This document shows positions 1-10,385 of a stretch of DNA of 64,000 nucleotides, piece after piece (within the stretch, counting starts at the first letter, position 1; every line of letters begins with the position of its first letter). The DNA is from Aedes albopictus. Lineage: Eukaryota > Arthropoda > Insecta > Diptera > Culicidae. A model generated the notes under the pieces. That model was not told where the DNA came from and did not search any database. It worked only from the letters and a program-made list of their open reading frames with translations. Location: positions 373,426,706 to 373,490,705 of the forward strand of contig NC_085137.1 of the NCBI RefSeq assembly GCF_035046485.1, in the 5' to 3' direction. Made by a program: the position numbers and the translations under genes.

Positions 1-1096
1 GGATATATAGCTACTACACAAATTCTTTACAGCTATCCATCTCTGTGCTGTGAAATTATTTGGGTTGCTTTTATTGCACTTTAATTCAATGCCGGAAGAT
101 GTTTCGGAAGATGTGCAAATCGAGTAAGAGTCCCAGCCACTACAACAGCTGCTTTTATACAGTACGTTTTGTAATGTTGCCAGAACACAAAACAGCAGCG
201 CTTCGTAGCCGTTTAAAGAACACTCTTTCAGCTAGAAGCTGTGAAGAAATATCTGTTGGCGCAATCACACAGCTTGTTCAATGTAAACATTATTGCGTTT
301 GACGTTTCACAAGCTTTTGCAGCACGATGAAGTTGGGTAAGGTTTCTTGTGGCACAATTATGAAGCCTTGTCTGGAGTAAAACAAAATGGGCTATTTTCT
401 ATGTTATTTATATATAGCAGTGTGGCAGCGAGGACATCATCGGGACCAGTGGATACGGAGATCGGGAGTTCGATTCCAAGTAGCGGCAAGTACTTTAATT
501 ATTCAATTTTTAAAAATGATAATTCCAGTTCCACATGTATTGCGTCACGGTATCCATAACTTAATTATATTTAATCGTTTAATTTGGGGATGCCGTATAA
601 CTATTATTTAACAACTGCGAAAAGGCTGAAAAAGCGCCTTCTCAAGATGTAATTCAGTTAGTGGTTACATAGGAGCCGAGAAAAGAGCTATGGCTTGGTG
701 GCATAGAAGCTTCTCGCACAGCATATACATGCTGATTAAGTTCGCCAGATTCATTGGTATAGGGCTTGCATAGAAGCTTCCATCTATATGTACAATACAG
801 TAACTCAGCATCAAGCCGTATTGAGGACGCTTTGTTGACGTTTACATTCACAATAAATGTTAGTTGGGCGAACTACTTTGGTAAATACAGTGGATTATGT
901 AACACTACTTGACGTAGTGGCAAAAGCTATTATCACAAGTACAGACCTGAAGCTATGGTCTCCAAAGTAGTTTGATTGATCTGGAATATCTCAAAACTAA
1001 AGGCCGTAAAAACCAAAATCCGGACACAGATAATATTCTAGAAAAACAACAGCAATGGTGGCTCATTTAAACCGTTATAACTCGAAAGTTTCTCCA
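1..1096. other. Unassigned AT-rich DNA left of the copia element
   Basis: No credible gene is seen. Short open frames here have no recognisable motif. Around 421-490 there is a tRNA-like stretch with a possible Pol III B box (GAGTTCGATTCC), too weak to call a SINE. At about 890-1000 lies a diverged relative of the satellite at 19.0-20.0 kb, listed separately. The copia element interrupts this sequence at 1096/1097; the same repeat DNA resumes after 5759. Confidence 0.6.
890..1000 (+). repeat. Diverged single copy of the ~300-bp satellite family
   Basis: The run from GATTATGTAACACTACT through CAGACCTGAAG to GTTTGATTGATCTGGAATAT follows, in order and spacing, the core of the tandem units at 19.0-20.0 kb (GTTACTC, TAGACCTGAAG, TTGGCTGATCTGGAATA). 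I judge identity at roughly two thirds, so this is an old dispersed copy about 18 kb away. Confidence 0.5.
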
Positions 1097-1101
1097 AAAT
1101 C

Positions 1102-1377
1102 TGACGAGCGGACAGAGTCTACCACACAGCGGAATACAGCGTCAAGGAATTCGGCACAGAAAGAATTTGCACACGCGAGAATACTTTTTACTACGAAAAT
1201 AACTTTATTGAAAGAAATCGGGAATTTAGCATGAACGAACTTGTTCCGTTGAACTTTCGGTTTGGAATGATTTCTTCTCTCGTCTCGCTCTCTGCGAGGG
1301 GCGAAATGTCAGGCACGACAACACCGCGGGCGAACCAAGGTGTCTGTAGTGAAGAGGTGCTCCATTGTACTCCGACA
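1102..1377 (-). repeat. 3' LTR of the copia element
   Basis: This 276-bp repeat starts TGACGAGCGG and ends TCCGACA. It matches 5479-5754 except at position 1304. It follows the polypurine tract on the minus strand. It should hold the polyadenylation signals of the element, but I did not identify a specific signal. Confidence 0.95.
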
Positions 1378-1390
1378 CTCCTCCTCAATG
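1378..1390 (-). promoter_or_regulatory. Polypurine tract of the copia element
   Basis: On the minus strand CATTGAGGAGGAG directly abuts the 3' LTR. A purine run at this place is the usual primer for plus-strand DNA synthesis in LTR retrotransposons. Confidence 0.75.
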
Positions 1391-1400
1391 AGCAGCCTTT

Positions 1401-4400
1401 TCACGTCTCCTTCTGGAACCCGAGCATGTTACAGAACTTCTGGTGCTTGAGGGGTCCCAGGGGCTTCGTTAGAAGATCCGCAAGCATTTCGTCCGTAGGG
1501 CAGTACTCCAAGATGACCTCCTTCTTCTCACAGAGCTCCTGGATGAACCGCTCCTTGGTGTCTATGTGTTTAGAACGACGGCTTGATCTCTCCGACTTGA
1601 CAAACGCCAAACAGCTTTGGTTGTCCTCCCTTAAAACTGTCGGCGCAACTTGGGCTTCATCGAAGTCACAGAGCAGCTTCCTCATCCACAGCGTCTCCAA
1701 GCAAGTCTCGCTCAGAGCCACATACTCAGCTTCCATACTTGATAATGTAACTCCAGTTTGTCGGCGGCTTGCCCACGAAACTGTTCCTCCGCCGAACGAG
1801 AGCACGAATCCAGTCGTTGAACGTCTGCTTTCAATGTCGCCGGCCCAGTCGGCATCCGAATACCCTGCCAATGGTTGGTTCAAGTCTCCACCCAGTCGCA
1901 GTTTGTAGTACTTCGTCCCTTTGAGGTATCGTAAGACCCTCTTTGCAGCAGACCAATCCGACTCACATGGCGCACTCACTTTCCGTCCCAAGATGGCAGT
2001 ACAAGCAGCAATGTCCGGCCGTGCGATCACAGCCAGGTATAACAACCCTCCAACTACACTGCGGTACTTAGTTGCATCTTCGAACGATCTGTCTTCCTCT
2101 TTCTGCTTCGGGTAACCAATATCCATCGGTGATTTGGCTGTCTTTGCGTCTCGCATTCCGTGCTTCTCGATGAGGTTGTCGATGTAGTTTGAAAGGCTGA
2201 TCTGGTAAACACCGTCCTCTTGCTGAACTTCCATGCCCAGAAAATGACGAACTTTTCCGAGACACGTAATCTCGAACTCTTCATTCAGACTTTCGCAAAT
2301 CCGTTGAACCTCCTCCTCACTCGACGATCCAACCAGGAAATCGTCAACGTAGACTAGCAGGTACGTCTTGACTCCGTTGTTGTCTCGTACGTATAAACAC
2401 GGATCCGCTTTCGACTGCACAAATCCTCGCTTCAGTAACGCTTCATTCAATCTCCGATTCCAGCATCTGGCTGACTGGCGTAGTCCATATATGCTGCGTT
2501 TGAGCCGGCAGACCAGCTCCTCCTGATTGGCCGCTCCGTGGCCCGGCGGCTGCCGCATAAACACTTCCTCTTCCAATGATCCGTAAAGGTACGCCGTTTT
2601 GACGTCCAGATGTCGCACAACTAGCTTCTGTTTAGCGGCCACGACCAGGAAGGTTCGCAACGTTGCATGGCTCACAACGGGCGCGAACACTTGGTCGAAA
2701 TCTTCGCCGAACGATTGGGTGTAGCCCTGCGCCACCACCCTGGCCTTGTGTTTCACAATCTTGTTGTTCTCGTCGCGTTTGATCTTAAAGACCCACCTCG
2801 AGCCGATTACCTTCTTGTTTGGTGGCAATGGTACGAGATCCCAGGTCCCGTTCTTGGCGTGGGATGCCAACTCGTCCTTCATGGCATTCCGCCACTCAAC
2901 TGTCTTCATCGCTTCACGGTAATCCGTTGGTTCCTCCATCGCGCAGGCCGCAATGCCGGCGGCAAGATCCACCACGAAATCCTTGTAATGCTTGGGCATG
3001 ACTCCTCTGGTCGACCGAACCGCCCGGCGCGGGCCGGATGATTCCCCTTCTTCCGCATCCTCAAACTCTTCAGCGCTGCTCAAGGGATCTTCATCTTTCT
3101 TCTCCACTAACGGCAGCAGCTGGATTTCTTCTTCTTCACGTTGGTCGTCTCGATTCTTGTCGGCGGGTTTCTCCTTTTCAGCTCGACGTGACACCGTCAT
3201 CGGCACCTCCACCGACGAACTCCCGTTGTTCAGTTCGATGAACCTTGCATCACGACTGATGGTGATTTGATCTGTTTCGCGGTCCAGGAACCTGTATCCT
3301 TTGTGCTCCATTGAGTAGCCAACAAAGGTTAGCTTCCTCGCCTTGCTGTCCATCTTTGTCCTCTTCACAGGTGGCACATGAACGTAAGCCTCGCTACCGA
3401 ACACGCGCAAATGTCCCAGGTCTGGTTTACGTCCCCACCATAATTCGTACGGTGTCTGCTTCACTGACCTAGACGGCAACCTGTTTTGTAGGTACGTGGC
3501 AGTACGTATCGCCTCCCCCCAGAAGCGTTTCTCCAATCCCGCATCGAGCAGCAGACAGGTCGCCATTTCGGAGAGGCTCCTATTCTTCCGCTCAGCGACT
3601 CCATTCTGCTGGGGAGAATATGGTGTGCTGAACTGTGGCTGTATCCCTTCCGATTGGTAGAACTTGCGCAAATCCTTGTTGTTGAACTCGCCACCGCCAT
3701 CTGAGCGAATGACGCGTGGCTTCCTCCCAAAATGGTTCTCTACCCATCGCACGTATGTCTTAATAGACTCCGCCGCCTCCCACTTATTTTTCAGCAGGTA
3801 GGTAACGGTAAATCTACTGAAATCATCAACTAGGTTCAAAACATACCTGTTTCCGCTTGGCGTAACATTTGACATCGGTCCACAAAGATCCGTGTGGACG
3901 ATATCGAGCACCTGAGTTGACTTCCGCTCAATCACTTCGGGGAAAGGGAATCGGGACGATTTTCCCTCCAAACAACACTCGCATACAACCTTCAAGCCAC
4001 AATCAGTCACACTCATACCTGTTGCTAGTTGTTCCTTGTTGATTCTCTCGATGGCCGCCCAATCACGGTGGCCGAGCCGCCGGTGCCATTGGTGCTGGCA
4101 GTCCTCCCGGTGGCATCCAGCTGACGCAATCATCGAGCGCTCCGCAAGACGCAGGTTGTACAAACCTCCGCTACGGTTTCCCGTTGCCACTACCGATCCA
4201 GCCGAATTCACAACCTGGCAACCGTCCTCGTCGAACTGCACTTTCAGTTTCTTCTCGACCAGTTTCCCGACCGAAATCAAACTAGTCGACAGTCCGGGCA
4301 CAAATTTCACGCAACCGAAGTCAATTTGTTTCACTTTTCCTTGTCCGTCGATACCGAACAGTACACCAGTGCCTTCACCGCGAATGGCTGTCTTCTTCCC

Positions 4401-5315
4401 GTCAGCCAACGTTATCAGTCCGCCGTCGAACTCGCGCAACGATTTGAAGAAGGATCTATCGTTTGTCATGTGGGCGCTGGCTCCACTGTCAATCACCCAC
4501 GCACGTGAACTTTCACTACTGGCACTGAAAGCGACACTGCTACCTTCACTTTGCACCGCTTTCGCTTTTGGCCCATCACTTCTTCCCGCCCCCGGTGGAG
4601 CATTTTCGTTGTTCTTACGCGACGACAAGAATTTTCTGCAATTTCGTTTAATGTGTCCCGGTTTATTGCAGAAATGACACACGCGCACATCACTTCTCTG
4701 CGAGTTACCGACCGATTTCATCGCCTTTTCCACCTTCGATGTAGAAGCATCCCGTTCCAGACGCCGGTGATATTCGTCCGCTAATTTTGATTTCACCACG
4801 TCAATCGATATGTCGTCATCCGACCGACTGTCTAATGCCGTCACTAACCCGTCGAACGAAGGAGGCAAACTACGAAGGAGCAGACAAATTTGAGTGTCTT
4901 TGTCGAGCTCCGTTCCCGCGGCACTTAAACGATCGAACAAGTCATCAATTTCCAGAAGGTGCTTTTCAAGGTCACCTTGCTCCGAAAGATTGGTAGAGCA
5001 CAATTTCTTCAGGAGGGACACTCTCACAGATCGCGACGTTTTCTGGTGGTAGGCCTTCAGAGCGTTAAACGCGTCTCGAGCGTGAACACAATTTTTCACT
5101 AGAGGTAGCTGGCTATCCTCCAGCAATAGCACTATGGTTGCTCTCGCTTTTCGGTCAGCACTTTTCCATGAAGCATCACGATCTTCTTCTTCCGGAATCT
5201 CATCGGCAATCACTTCCCACAAATCTTCACGTGCAAGCAAACTTTCCAGGCGGATCTTCCACGTCTGCCAATTCGTTCCACTCAGTTTCGGAACGCCGAA
5301 CTTTTGATCACTCAT
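1401..5315 (-). CDS. Ty1/copia Gag-Pol polyprotein, 1304 aa, uninterrupted
   Basis: This single frame encodes everything a copia element needs. Visible in order: an N-terminal Gag region (UBN2-like; conserved Trp motif near residue 17), a CCHC zinc knuckle at 213-226 (CHFCNKPGHIKRNC), an aspartic protease with DSG at 276-278, an integrase HH-CC finger at about 411-448, and an integrase core with Asp476, Asp539 and Glu575 (D,D35E spacing). The reverse transcriptase has YVDD at 989-992. The RNase H has acidic residues near 1154, 1195 and 1231 and a C-terminal KHIDTKER motif. The order PR-IN-RT-RH is the copia order and excludes gypsy. The start codon lies 163 bases downstream of the 5' LTR. There are no stops or frameshifts, and the length fits full-length copia polyproteins. 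The protein would assemble virus-like particles, copy its RNA and integrate the DNA. Confidence 0.97.
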   Translation of the reverse strand: MSDQKFGVPKLSGTNWQTWKIRLESLLAREDLWEVIADEIPEEEDRDASWKSADRKARATIVLLLEDSQLPLVKNCVHARDAFNALKAYHQKTSRSVRVSLLKKLCSTNLSEQGDLEKHLLEIDDLFDRLSAAGTELDKDTQICLLLRSLPPSFDGLVTALDSRSDDDISIDVVKSKLADEYHRRLERDASTSKVEKAMKSVGNSQRSDVRVCHFCNKPGHIKRNCRKFLSSRKNNENAPPGAGRSDGPKAKAVQSEGSSVAFSASSESSRAWVIDSGASAHMTNDRSFFKSLREFDGGLITLADGKKTAIRGEGTGVLFGIDGQGKVKQIDFGCVKFVPGLSTSLISVGKLVEKKLKVQFDEDGCQVVNSAGSVVATGNRSGGLYNLRLAERSMIASAGCHREDCQHQWHRRLGHRDWAAIERINKEQLATGMSVTDCGLKVVCECCLEGKSSRFPFPEVIERKSTQVLDIVHTDLCGPMSNVTPSGNRYVLNLVDDFSRFTVTYLLKNKWEAAESIKTYVRWVENHFGRKPRVIRSDGGGEFNNKDLRKFYQSEGIQPQFSTPYSPQQNGVAERKNRSLSEMATCLLLDAGLEKRFWGEAIRTATYLQNRLPSRSVKQTPYELWWGRKPDLGHLRVFGSEAYVHVPPVKRTKMDSKARKLTFVGYSMEHKGYRFLDRETDQITISRDARFIELNNGSSSVEVPMTVSRRAEKEKPADKNRDDQREEEEIQLLPLVEKKDEDPLSSAEEFEDAEEGESSGPRRAVRSTRGVMPKHYKDFVVDLAAGIAACAMEEPTDYREAMKTVEWRNAMKDELASHAKNGTWDLVPLPPNKKVIGSRWVFKIKRDENNKIVKHKARVVAQGYTQSFGEDFDQVFAPVVSHATLRTFLVVAAKQKLVVRHLDVKTAYLYGSLEEEVFMRQPPGHGAANQEELVCRLKRSIYGLRQSARCWNRRLNEALLKRGFVQSKADPCLYVRDNNGVKTYLLVYVDDFLVGSSSEEEVQRICESLNEEFEITCLGKVRHFLGMEVQQEDGVYQISLSNYIDNLIEKHGMRDAKTAKSPMDIGYPKQKEEDRSFEDATKYRSVVGGLLYLAVIARPDIAACTAILGRKVSAPCESDWSAAKRVLRYLKGTKYYKLRLGGDLNQPLAGYSDADWAGDIESRRSTTGFVLSFGGGTVSWASRRQTGVTLSSMEAEYVALSETCLETLWMRKLLCDFDEAQVAPTVLREDNQSCLAFVKSERSSRRSKHIDTKERFIQELCEKKEVILEYCPTDEMLADLLTKPLGPLKHQKFCNMLGFQKET

Positions 5316-5460
5316 TGTTCACGTGACAGGTCCACACTTTCGACGAATGATTCCAAACGTTTTTCCACTACCCGTACCACGAGTCTTTCGCATGCACACA
5401 AACAGCGACGCGCACGAGCTGTTTCACATTAATGTCCACCACTACTTTTTCTGCGCCGTT

Positions 5461-5478
5461 CCAGCTGGGGCCATTACC
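5461..5478 (-). promoter_or_regulatory. Primer-binding site, initiator tRNA-Met fragment type
   Basis: Read on the minus strand, GGTAATGGCCCCAGCTGG begins immediately after the 5' LTR. It resembles the copia primer site of Drosophila, which pairs with an internal part of initiator tRNA-Met rather than with its 3' end. The resemblance is from memory of that element; no alignment was made. Confidence 0.7.
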
Positions 5479-5754
5479 TGACGAGCGGACAGAGTCTACC
5501 ACACAGCGGAATACAGCGTCAAGGAATTCGGCACAGAAAGAATTTGCACACGCGAGAATACTTTTTACTACGAAAATAACTTTATTGAAAGAAATCGGGA
5601 ATTTAGCATGAACGAACTTGTTCCGTTGAACTTTCGGTTTGGAATGATTTCTTCTCTCGTCTCGCTCTCTGCGAGGGGCGCAATGTCAGGCACGACAACA
5701 CCGCGGGCGAACCAAGGTGTCTGTAGTGAAGAGGTGCTCCATTGTACTCCGACA
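5479..5754 (-). repeat. 5' LTR of the copia element
   Basis: This is the 276-bp partner of 1102-1377, with one mismatch (C5681). As the upstream LTR on the minus strand it should carry the promoter of the element. No TATA box was pinned down by eye. Confidence 0.95.
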
Positions 5755-5759
5755 AAATC

Positions 5760-7321
5760 CACCTCAAAACGAATTGTTTTTTAAAAGAGGAAAGATAGAA
5801 CTACTATTTACAATAATAAAAAGTTGGGTCGGCCATATTGATTTTGGCCGCCATTTTTATACAAAAACATTTTTTTCTCCATGATGGCAACCACCGATTT
5901 TCAAAGTTTTTGCATCAATGAACTACCTGCATCGGTATCCGACACATTCCACCGCCAGAGGCGCTTCAATCATCGCTTCAACCCTATCGGAAACTAATGG
6001 AAACTATTGAATGTTCCATCAAATTCCAACAGATGTCGGCTCCATAACGTAAACAAGTTTACAGTGGATGTCCCAAATAGGGAAAGATTGCATTTCATAC
6101 AATTTTGCTTCAGATTGAATTTTGAGTGCAAATTTTAAAAATCCATTCAGTGCATTGTATTGAATTTTTATTTTATTTTTTATGAAACAGAATACATGCA
6201 ATTATTTTCATTAAAAACGTTTCTTGAAAATGATTAAATTTTTCATTTTGTGTCGAAACCGGTACACTACGGTAGAGCTGCTACAACAACACTTTGACAG
6301 CTCAGCACCATCGCCGGAGTTGCGATCGCAGCAGCCGCAGCCGCAGACGTAAATGTAAATAATGGAAGTGAAAACGTACGGATGATTTGAAACCGGTTTA
6401 AAAAAAAAGGGATTTCCAGGTGAAAAGTTGGCGAAAAAAGCTAGTCCTAAAATCCAAAACTTCCGCGGAAGGAAAGCAGGTAAGTCTAGTGGTCAGTACA
6501 GTCATTATCCATGTGCAAACAACGATTTTTTTTTTAGATTGGCGAAAAACGAGTTCAAACGTAATCGATGTGGGAAAACGGCCAGGAGACCAAAGAAGAA
6601 CTGCATAAATTAACCCAAGAGGGGTCCAAGCTCCAAACGCTTCAGATTCACAAGTGAAATTTGTGCCAGGTGGTAGACACCAGTACGTGATCAAATCTCA
6701 CCAATGCCAAAATCGCAGTTATCACCCGTTGGACAAAAAGGACACCTATACCAGCTCGATGAGCACCATTTGCTGTGGCGATTGAAGAGCAGCCTTCTCC
6801 GGATCCAGATAGTCACAACGAATGTTTACAGTGCCTACGTGGAGCCCGAATCTGAAGGCCATCAATCGGATGCTAGCTGAAGATTCCGCGATGTAGGATG
6901 CATCGTCCAAAGTTTTACTTGGGACGGCAGCTGCTGCTAGTCCGACCGCTAGTGCAAGCGAGTAGTGAAAAGTGTTTTTTAACTTTGAGTGTTTTTGAAT
7001 GGAAGCAGTCAAAATAAATAAGGTTTATTGTACAATGTAAAACACGCGCCGGCGCGTATTATTTTGCAATCCTCCGTTACACCATGTCCGCTTTCAGATG
7101 TTGCCCACGTTCAGTGATTCTAGCAGCGATCCCTTTTAAGGTAAAAATAGACAAGGTGCTTTAGCAGATTATCATGTAATTGTTTAATTTCTTTGAAAGA
7201 AGTTCTCGAAAATCAATTAAATTGTAGAGGTATTTACAGGTACTTGTCAGTGCTCGTTTGGCACACTTCTTTCTCCAGCTACAAAATTTAACCTTCTTTG
7301 TGCATTAGCTGGCGCTCACCA
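5760..7321. other. Unassigned stretch with one intron-like segment
   Basis: No gene can be supported. At 6480-6537 a 58-nt segment begins GTAAGT and ends with a T tract plus AG, like a short insect intron. The flanking frame (about 6386-6606) is basic and Lys/Arg-rich but has no start codon after the upstream stop. An 88-codon minus-strand frame at 6746-7012 has no recognised motif. This may be a decayed gene or a transposon piece. Confidence 0.35.
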
Positions 7322-8170
7322 CACTGAGGCAAAAATACTTAGGAATTTAATAAGTCGCAACTTATGAAAGGACTATTTTTCGGTTTCATTACTCGCTTAT
7401 TGATGTCATAGTTGTCGCGAACGCGTTCCATATATACAACTTACGATTGACATAAGCGGCATGGTTGTGAAAAAGCCATAATTGAAATCTATGAAAATCT
7501 TTACAATGAGGGTATGGATTCCAGCTAGCTTCGTCTTGAACAAACAAACATTACTCACAGATCAGTTTTCGGAGCTATCAGACACTCAAAATCAAATTGA
7601 TTTTCTTCAAGTGCCCATATATTCTCTCAAATCAACAACAACAATGGAATTATACGTAAGTAAAATGATCGATTCCTCTTAATTGATCCCAGCGTTTTTC
7701 GCAAAAGTGGCAAGAAGCAAGTTTTACTGCATTGTGTAGAAAAACAAACCGCATGCAAACTTGCATTCTTAAATGAAAGTATAAAAGTATCAATGATCGA
7801 TGAAGAGAAATCTATCATTTTACTCACGCAGTAATTCAAGATGCATGACATGAGTTAGAACAGAATTATTTCATCACAAAATTCAAAACATATAAATACG
7901 AATATCATTTTGCTTGTGACATGACATTCATAATTACAAATCTTGATTTCTATAAGTTTAGGTAGTTGATTTCAATAAGAGCAAACATACGATAGTTATA
8001 GTTTTGATCCAATGATATTCCTAAGCAAAACTTATGATTTTGGTAAGTGACTGGACATAAAATTTTTCCTCTCTTAATCATAAGTGAAATTTATGGCTTT
8101 CAATAATAATCGTAGTGTCACCAAATCTTAAGGGGATCTTATGCTCTTCCTAAGTGTTTTTGCCTCAGTG
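7322..8170. mobile_element. Non-autonomous DNA element with 24-bp terminal inverted repeats
   Basis: The left end 7322-7345 (CACTGAGGCAAAAATACTTAGGAA) and the right end 8147-8170 are inverted copies with one mismatch. The 849-bp interior has no transposase frame and contains looser internal inverted repeats, for example around 7655-7680 against 7800-7830. A target duplication is not clear; a CA dinucleotide flanks both ends. The superfamily is therefore undetermined. Confidence 0.7.
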
Positions 8171-8249
8171 CACGCTAACGTAGTGAATGCTTAGCGTGTC
8201 TGTCTGGGTCATTATGAAACCAGTGCACGACTAGGGATACAGAGACGGA

Positions 8250-9960
8250 AGAATATGATTGAAAAAAGAAACATGTAAAGTGTCACCTCACAACTTGGGA
8301 GAACTTGGTGAACCAGTTTTGATTATTTCTGATAAAAAGTAGGATTCTTCTATAAAGTATTTCAAACTTTTGTATGGATTTAAAAAAGAGACATGTTGAG
8401 TGTCACCTCACAACTTGGGAGAACTTGGTGAACCAGTTTTGATTATTTATGATAAAAAGTAGGATTCTTCTATAAAGTATTTCAAACTTTTGTATGGATT
8501 TAAAAAAGAGACTTGTTGAGTGTCACCTCACAACTTGGGAGAACTTGGTGAACCAGTTTTGATTATTTATGATAAAAAGTAGGATTCGTCTATAAAGTAT
8601 TTCAAACTTTTGTATGGATTTAAAAAAGAGACTTGTTGAGTGTCACCTCACAACTTGGGAGAACTTGGTGAACCAGTTTTGATTATTTCTGATAAAAAGT
8701 AGGATTCTTCTATAAAGTATTTCAAACTTGGTATAGATTTAAAAAAGAGACATGTTGAGTGTCACCTCACAACTTGGGAGAACTTGGTGAACCAGTTTTG
8801 ATTATTTCTGATAAAAAGTAGGATTCTTCTATAAAGTATTTCAAACTTGGTATAGATTTAAAAAAGAGACATGTTGAGTGTCACCTCACAACTTGGAAGA
8901 ACTTGGTGAACCAGTTTTGATTATTTCTGATAAAAAGTAGGATTCTTCTATAAAGTATTTCAAACTTTTGTATGGAAGAACATGATTTAAAAGAGAGGCA
9001 TGTTAAATGTCACCTCACAACTTGGGAGAACTTGGTGAACCAGTTTTGATTATTTCTAATAAAAAGTAGGATTCTTCTATAAAGTATTTCAAACTTGGTA
9101 TAGATTTAAAAAAGAGACATGTTGAGTGTCACCTCACAACTTGGGAGAACTTGGTGAACCAGTTTTGATTATTTCTGATAAAAAGTAGGATTCTTCTATA
9201 AAGTATTTCAAACTTTTGTATGGAAGAACATGATTTAAAAGAGAGGCATGTTAAGTGTCACCTCACAACTTGGGAGAACTTGGTGAACCAGTTTTGATTA
9301 TTTTTGATAAAAAGTAGGATTCTTCTATAAAGTATTTCAAACTTTTGTATGGATTTAAAAAAGAGACTTGTTGAGTGTCACCTCACAACTTGGGAGAACT
9401 TGGTGAACCAGTTTTGATTATTTATGATAAAAAGTAGGATTCTTCTATAAAGTATTTCAAACTTTTGTATGGATTTAAAAAAGAGACTTGTTGAGTGTCA
9501 CCTCACAACTTGGGAGAACTTGGTGAACCAGTTTTGATTATTTCTGATAAAAAGTAGGATTTTTCTATAAAGTATTTCAAACTTTTGTATGGAAGAACAT
9601 GATTTAAAAGAGAGGCATGTTAAGTGTCACCTCACAACTTGGGAGAACTTGGTGAACCAGTTTTGATTATTTCTGATAAAAAGTAGGATTCTTCTATAAA
9701 GTATTTCAAACTTGGTATAGATTTAAAAAAGAGACATGTTGAGTGTCACCTCACAACTTGGGAGAACTTGGTGAACCAGTTTTGATTATTTATGATAAAA
9801 AGTAGGATTCTTCTATAAAGTATTTCAGAGAGAACTTGGAATAAGTTTTGATTATTTCTGATTAAATGCAAGATTCATTTATGAAGTATTTCAAACTTTG
9901 CAAAGTGTCACCTCAAAGCTCTATTGATGAATGCGGCGAACCAGGTGACCAAAATCACTT
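8250..9960 (+). repeat. Satellite array, 13 units of 119/120/129 bp
   Basis: The block GTCACCTCACAACTTGGG starts near 8282, 8402, 8522, 8642, 8761, 8880, 9009, 9128, 9257, 9377, 9497, 9626 and 9745. Units share about 90 bp almost without change and differ in the linker. One linker gives 120 bp (TTTTGTATGGATTTAAAAAA), one gives 119 bp (TTGGTATAGATTTAAAAAA), and one gives 129 bp with an extra GAAGAACATG. The linker order after each copy is A A A B B C B C A A C B. After the last full copy the array decays through 9830-9960. There is no coding capacity in the conserved frame. Confidence 0.97.
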
Positions 9961-10385
9961 TCGAACTATTATCTCAAATTTTGGATCAAATTGTATGATT
10001 AAAAAAATATCCCTGGCAATGTCAACCTAAAATTAAATGTAAAAACCACTTATGTGCTATTTGAAAGTTTCAACTTTGGAAAAGATGGTGCATGCAATTT
10101 TCGGATATTTCGGATATTTTGTAGAGCCCAGCAAAACAACCAACCAACACCCGCCCCTTTATGTGGTTTTAATACTTACAACAAATACAAACTAATATTG
10201 TAAAATAAATCATTACATTCTCTAATGCTGACGGTGACCAGAATGGATGTGTCTACAATGGTGGTTGCGAAGTAGTAACCGGAATGATACATATTGAACA
10301 GCCATGATTTCCAGAAGAAACTGCAAAGAATATAAAAATGAATAAATATTAAAACGAAAACGAATTTATAACTTCCCTAGGAGTC
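9961..10385. other. Unassigned spacer between two repeat arrays
   Basis: No gene or repeat family is recognised in these roughly 420 bases. They separate the satellite from the 12-bp repeat domain. Confidence 0.5.

Larger units (their letters stand above)
1097..5759 (-). mobile_element. Complete Ty1/copia LTR retrotransposon
   Basis: Two 276-bp direct repeats bound a single long polyprotein. The left LTR (1102-1377) and right LTR (5479-5754) both read TG...CA on the plus strand and are flanked by a perfect 5-bp target duplication AAATC (1097-1101 and 5755-5759), the size expected for copia integrase. The element lies on the minus strand, so the right LTR is the 5' LTR. A primer-binding site and polypurine tract sit in the right places. 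The LTRs differ at one site (A1304 versus C5681), which implies recent insertion. With an uninterrupted 1304-codon frame it is a candidate active copy. It interrupts older repeat DNA. Confidence 0.97.

Noticed and set aside
421..490. tRNA-like stretch with a B-box-like GAGTTCGATTCC
   Set aside because: No convincing A box, stems or SINE body.
1231..1908. 225-codon plus-strand frame
   Set aside because: Antisense shadow of the copia RNase H region and LTR.
6398..6694. 98-codon minus-strand frame
   Set aside because: Overlaps the plus-strand intron-like segment, no recognisable domain.
8250..9960. CRISPR-like appearance of regularly spaced repeats
   Set aside because: Units are contiguous 119-129 bp tandem copies with near-identical linkers, in a eukaryotic genome; no spacers.
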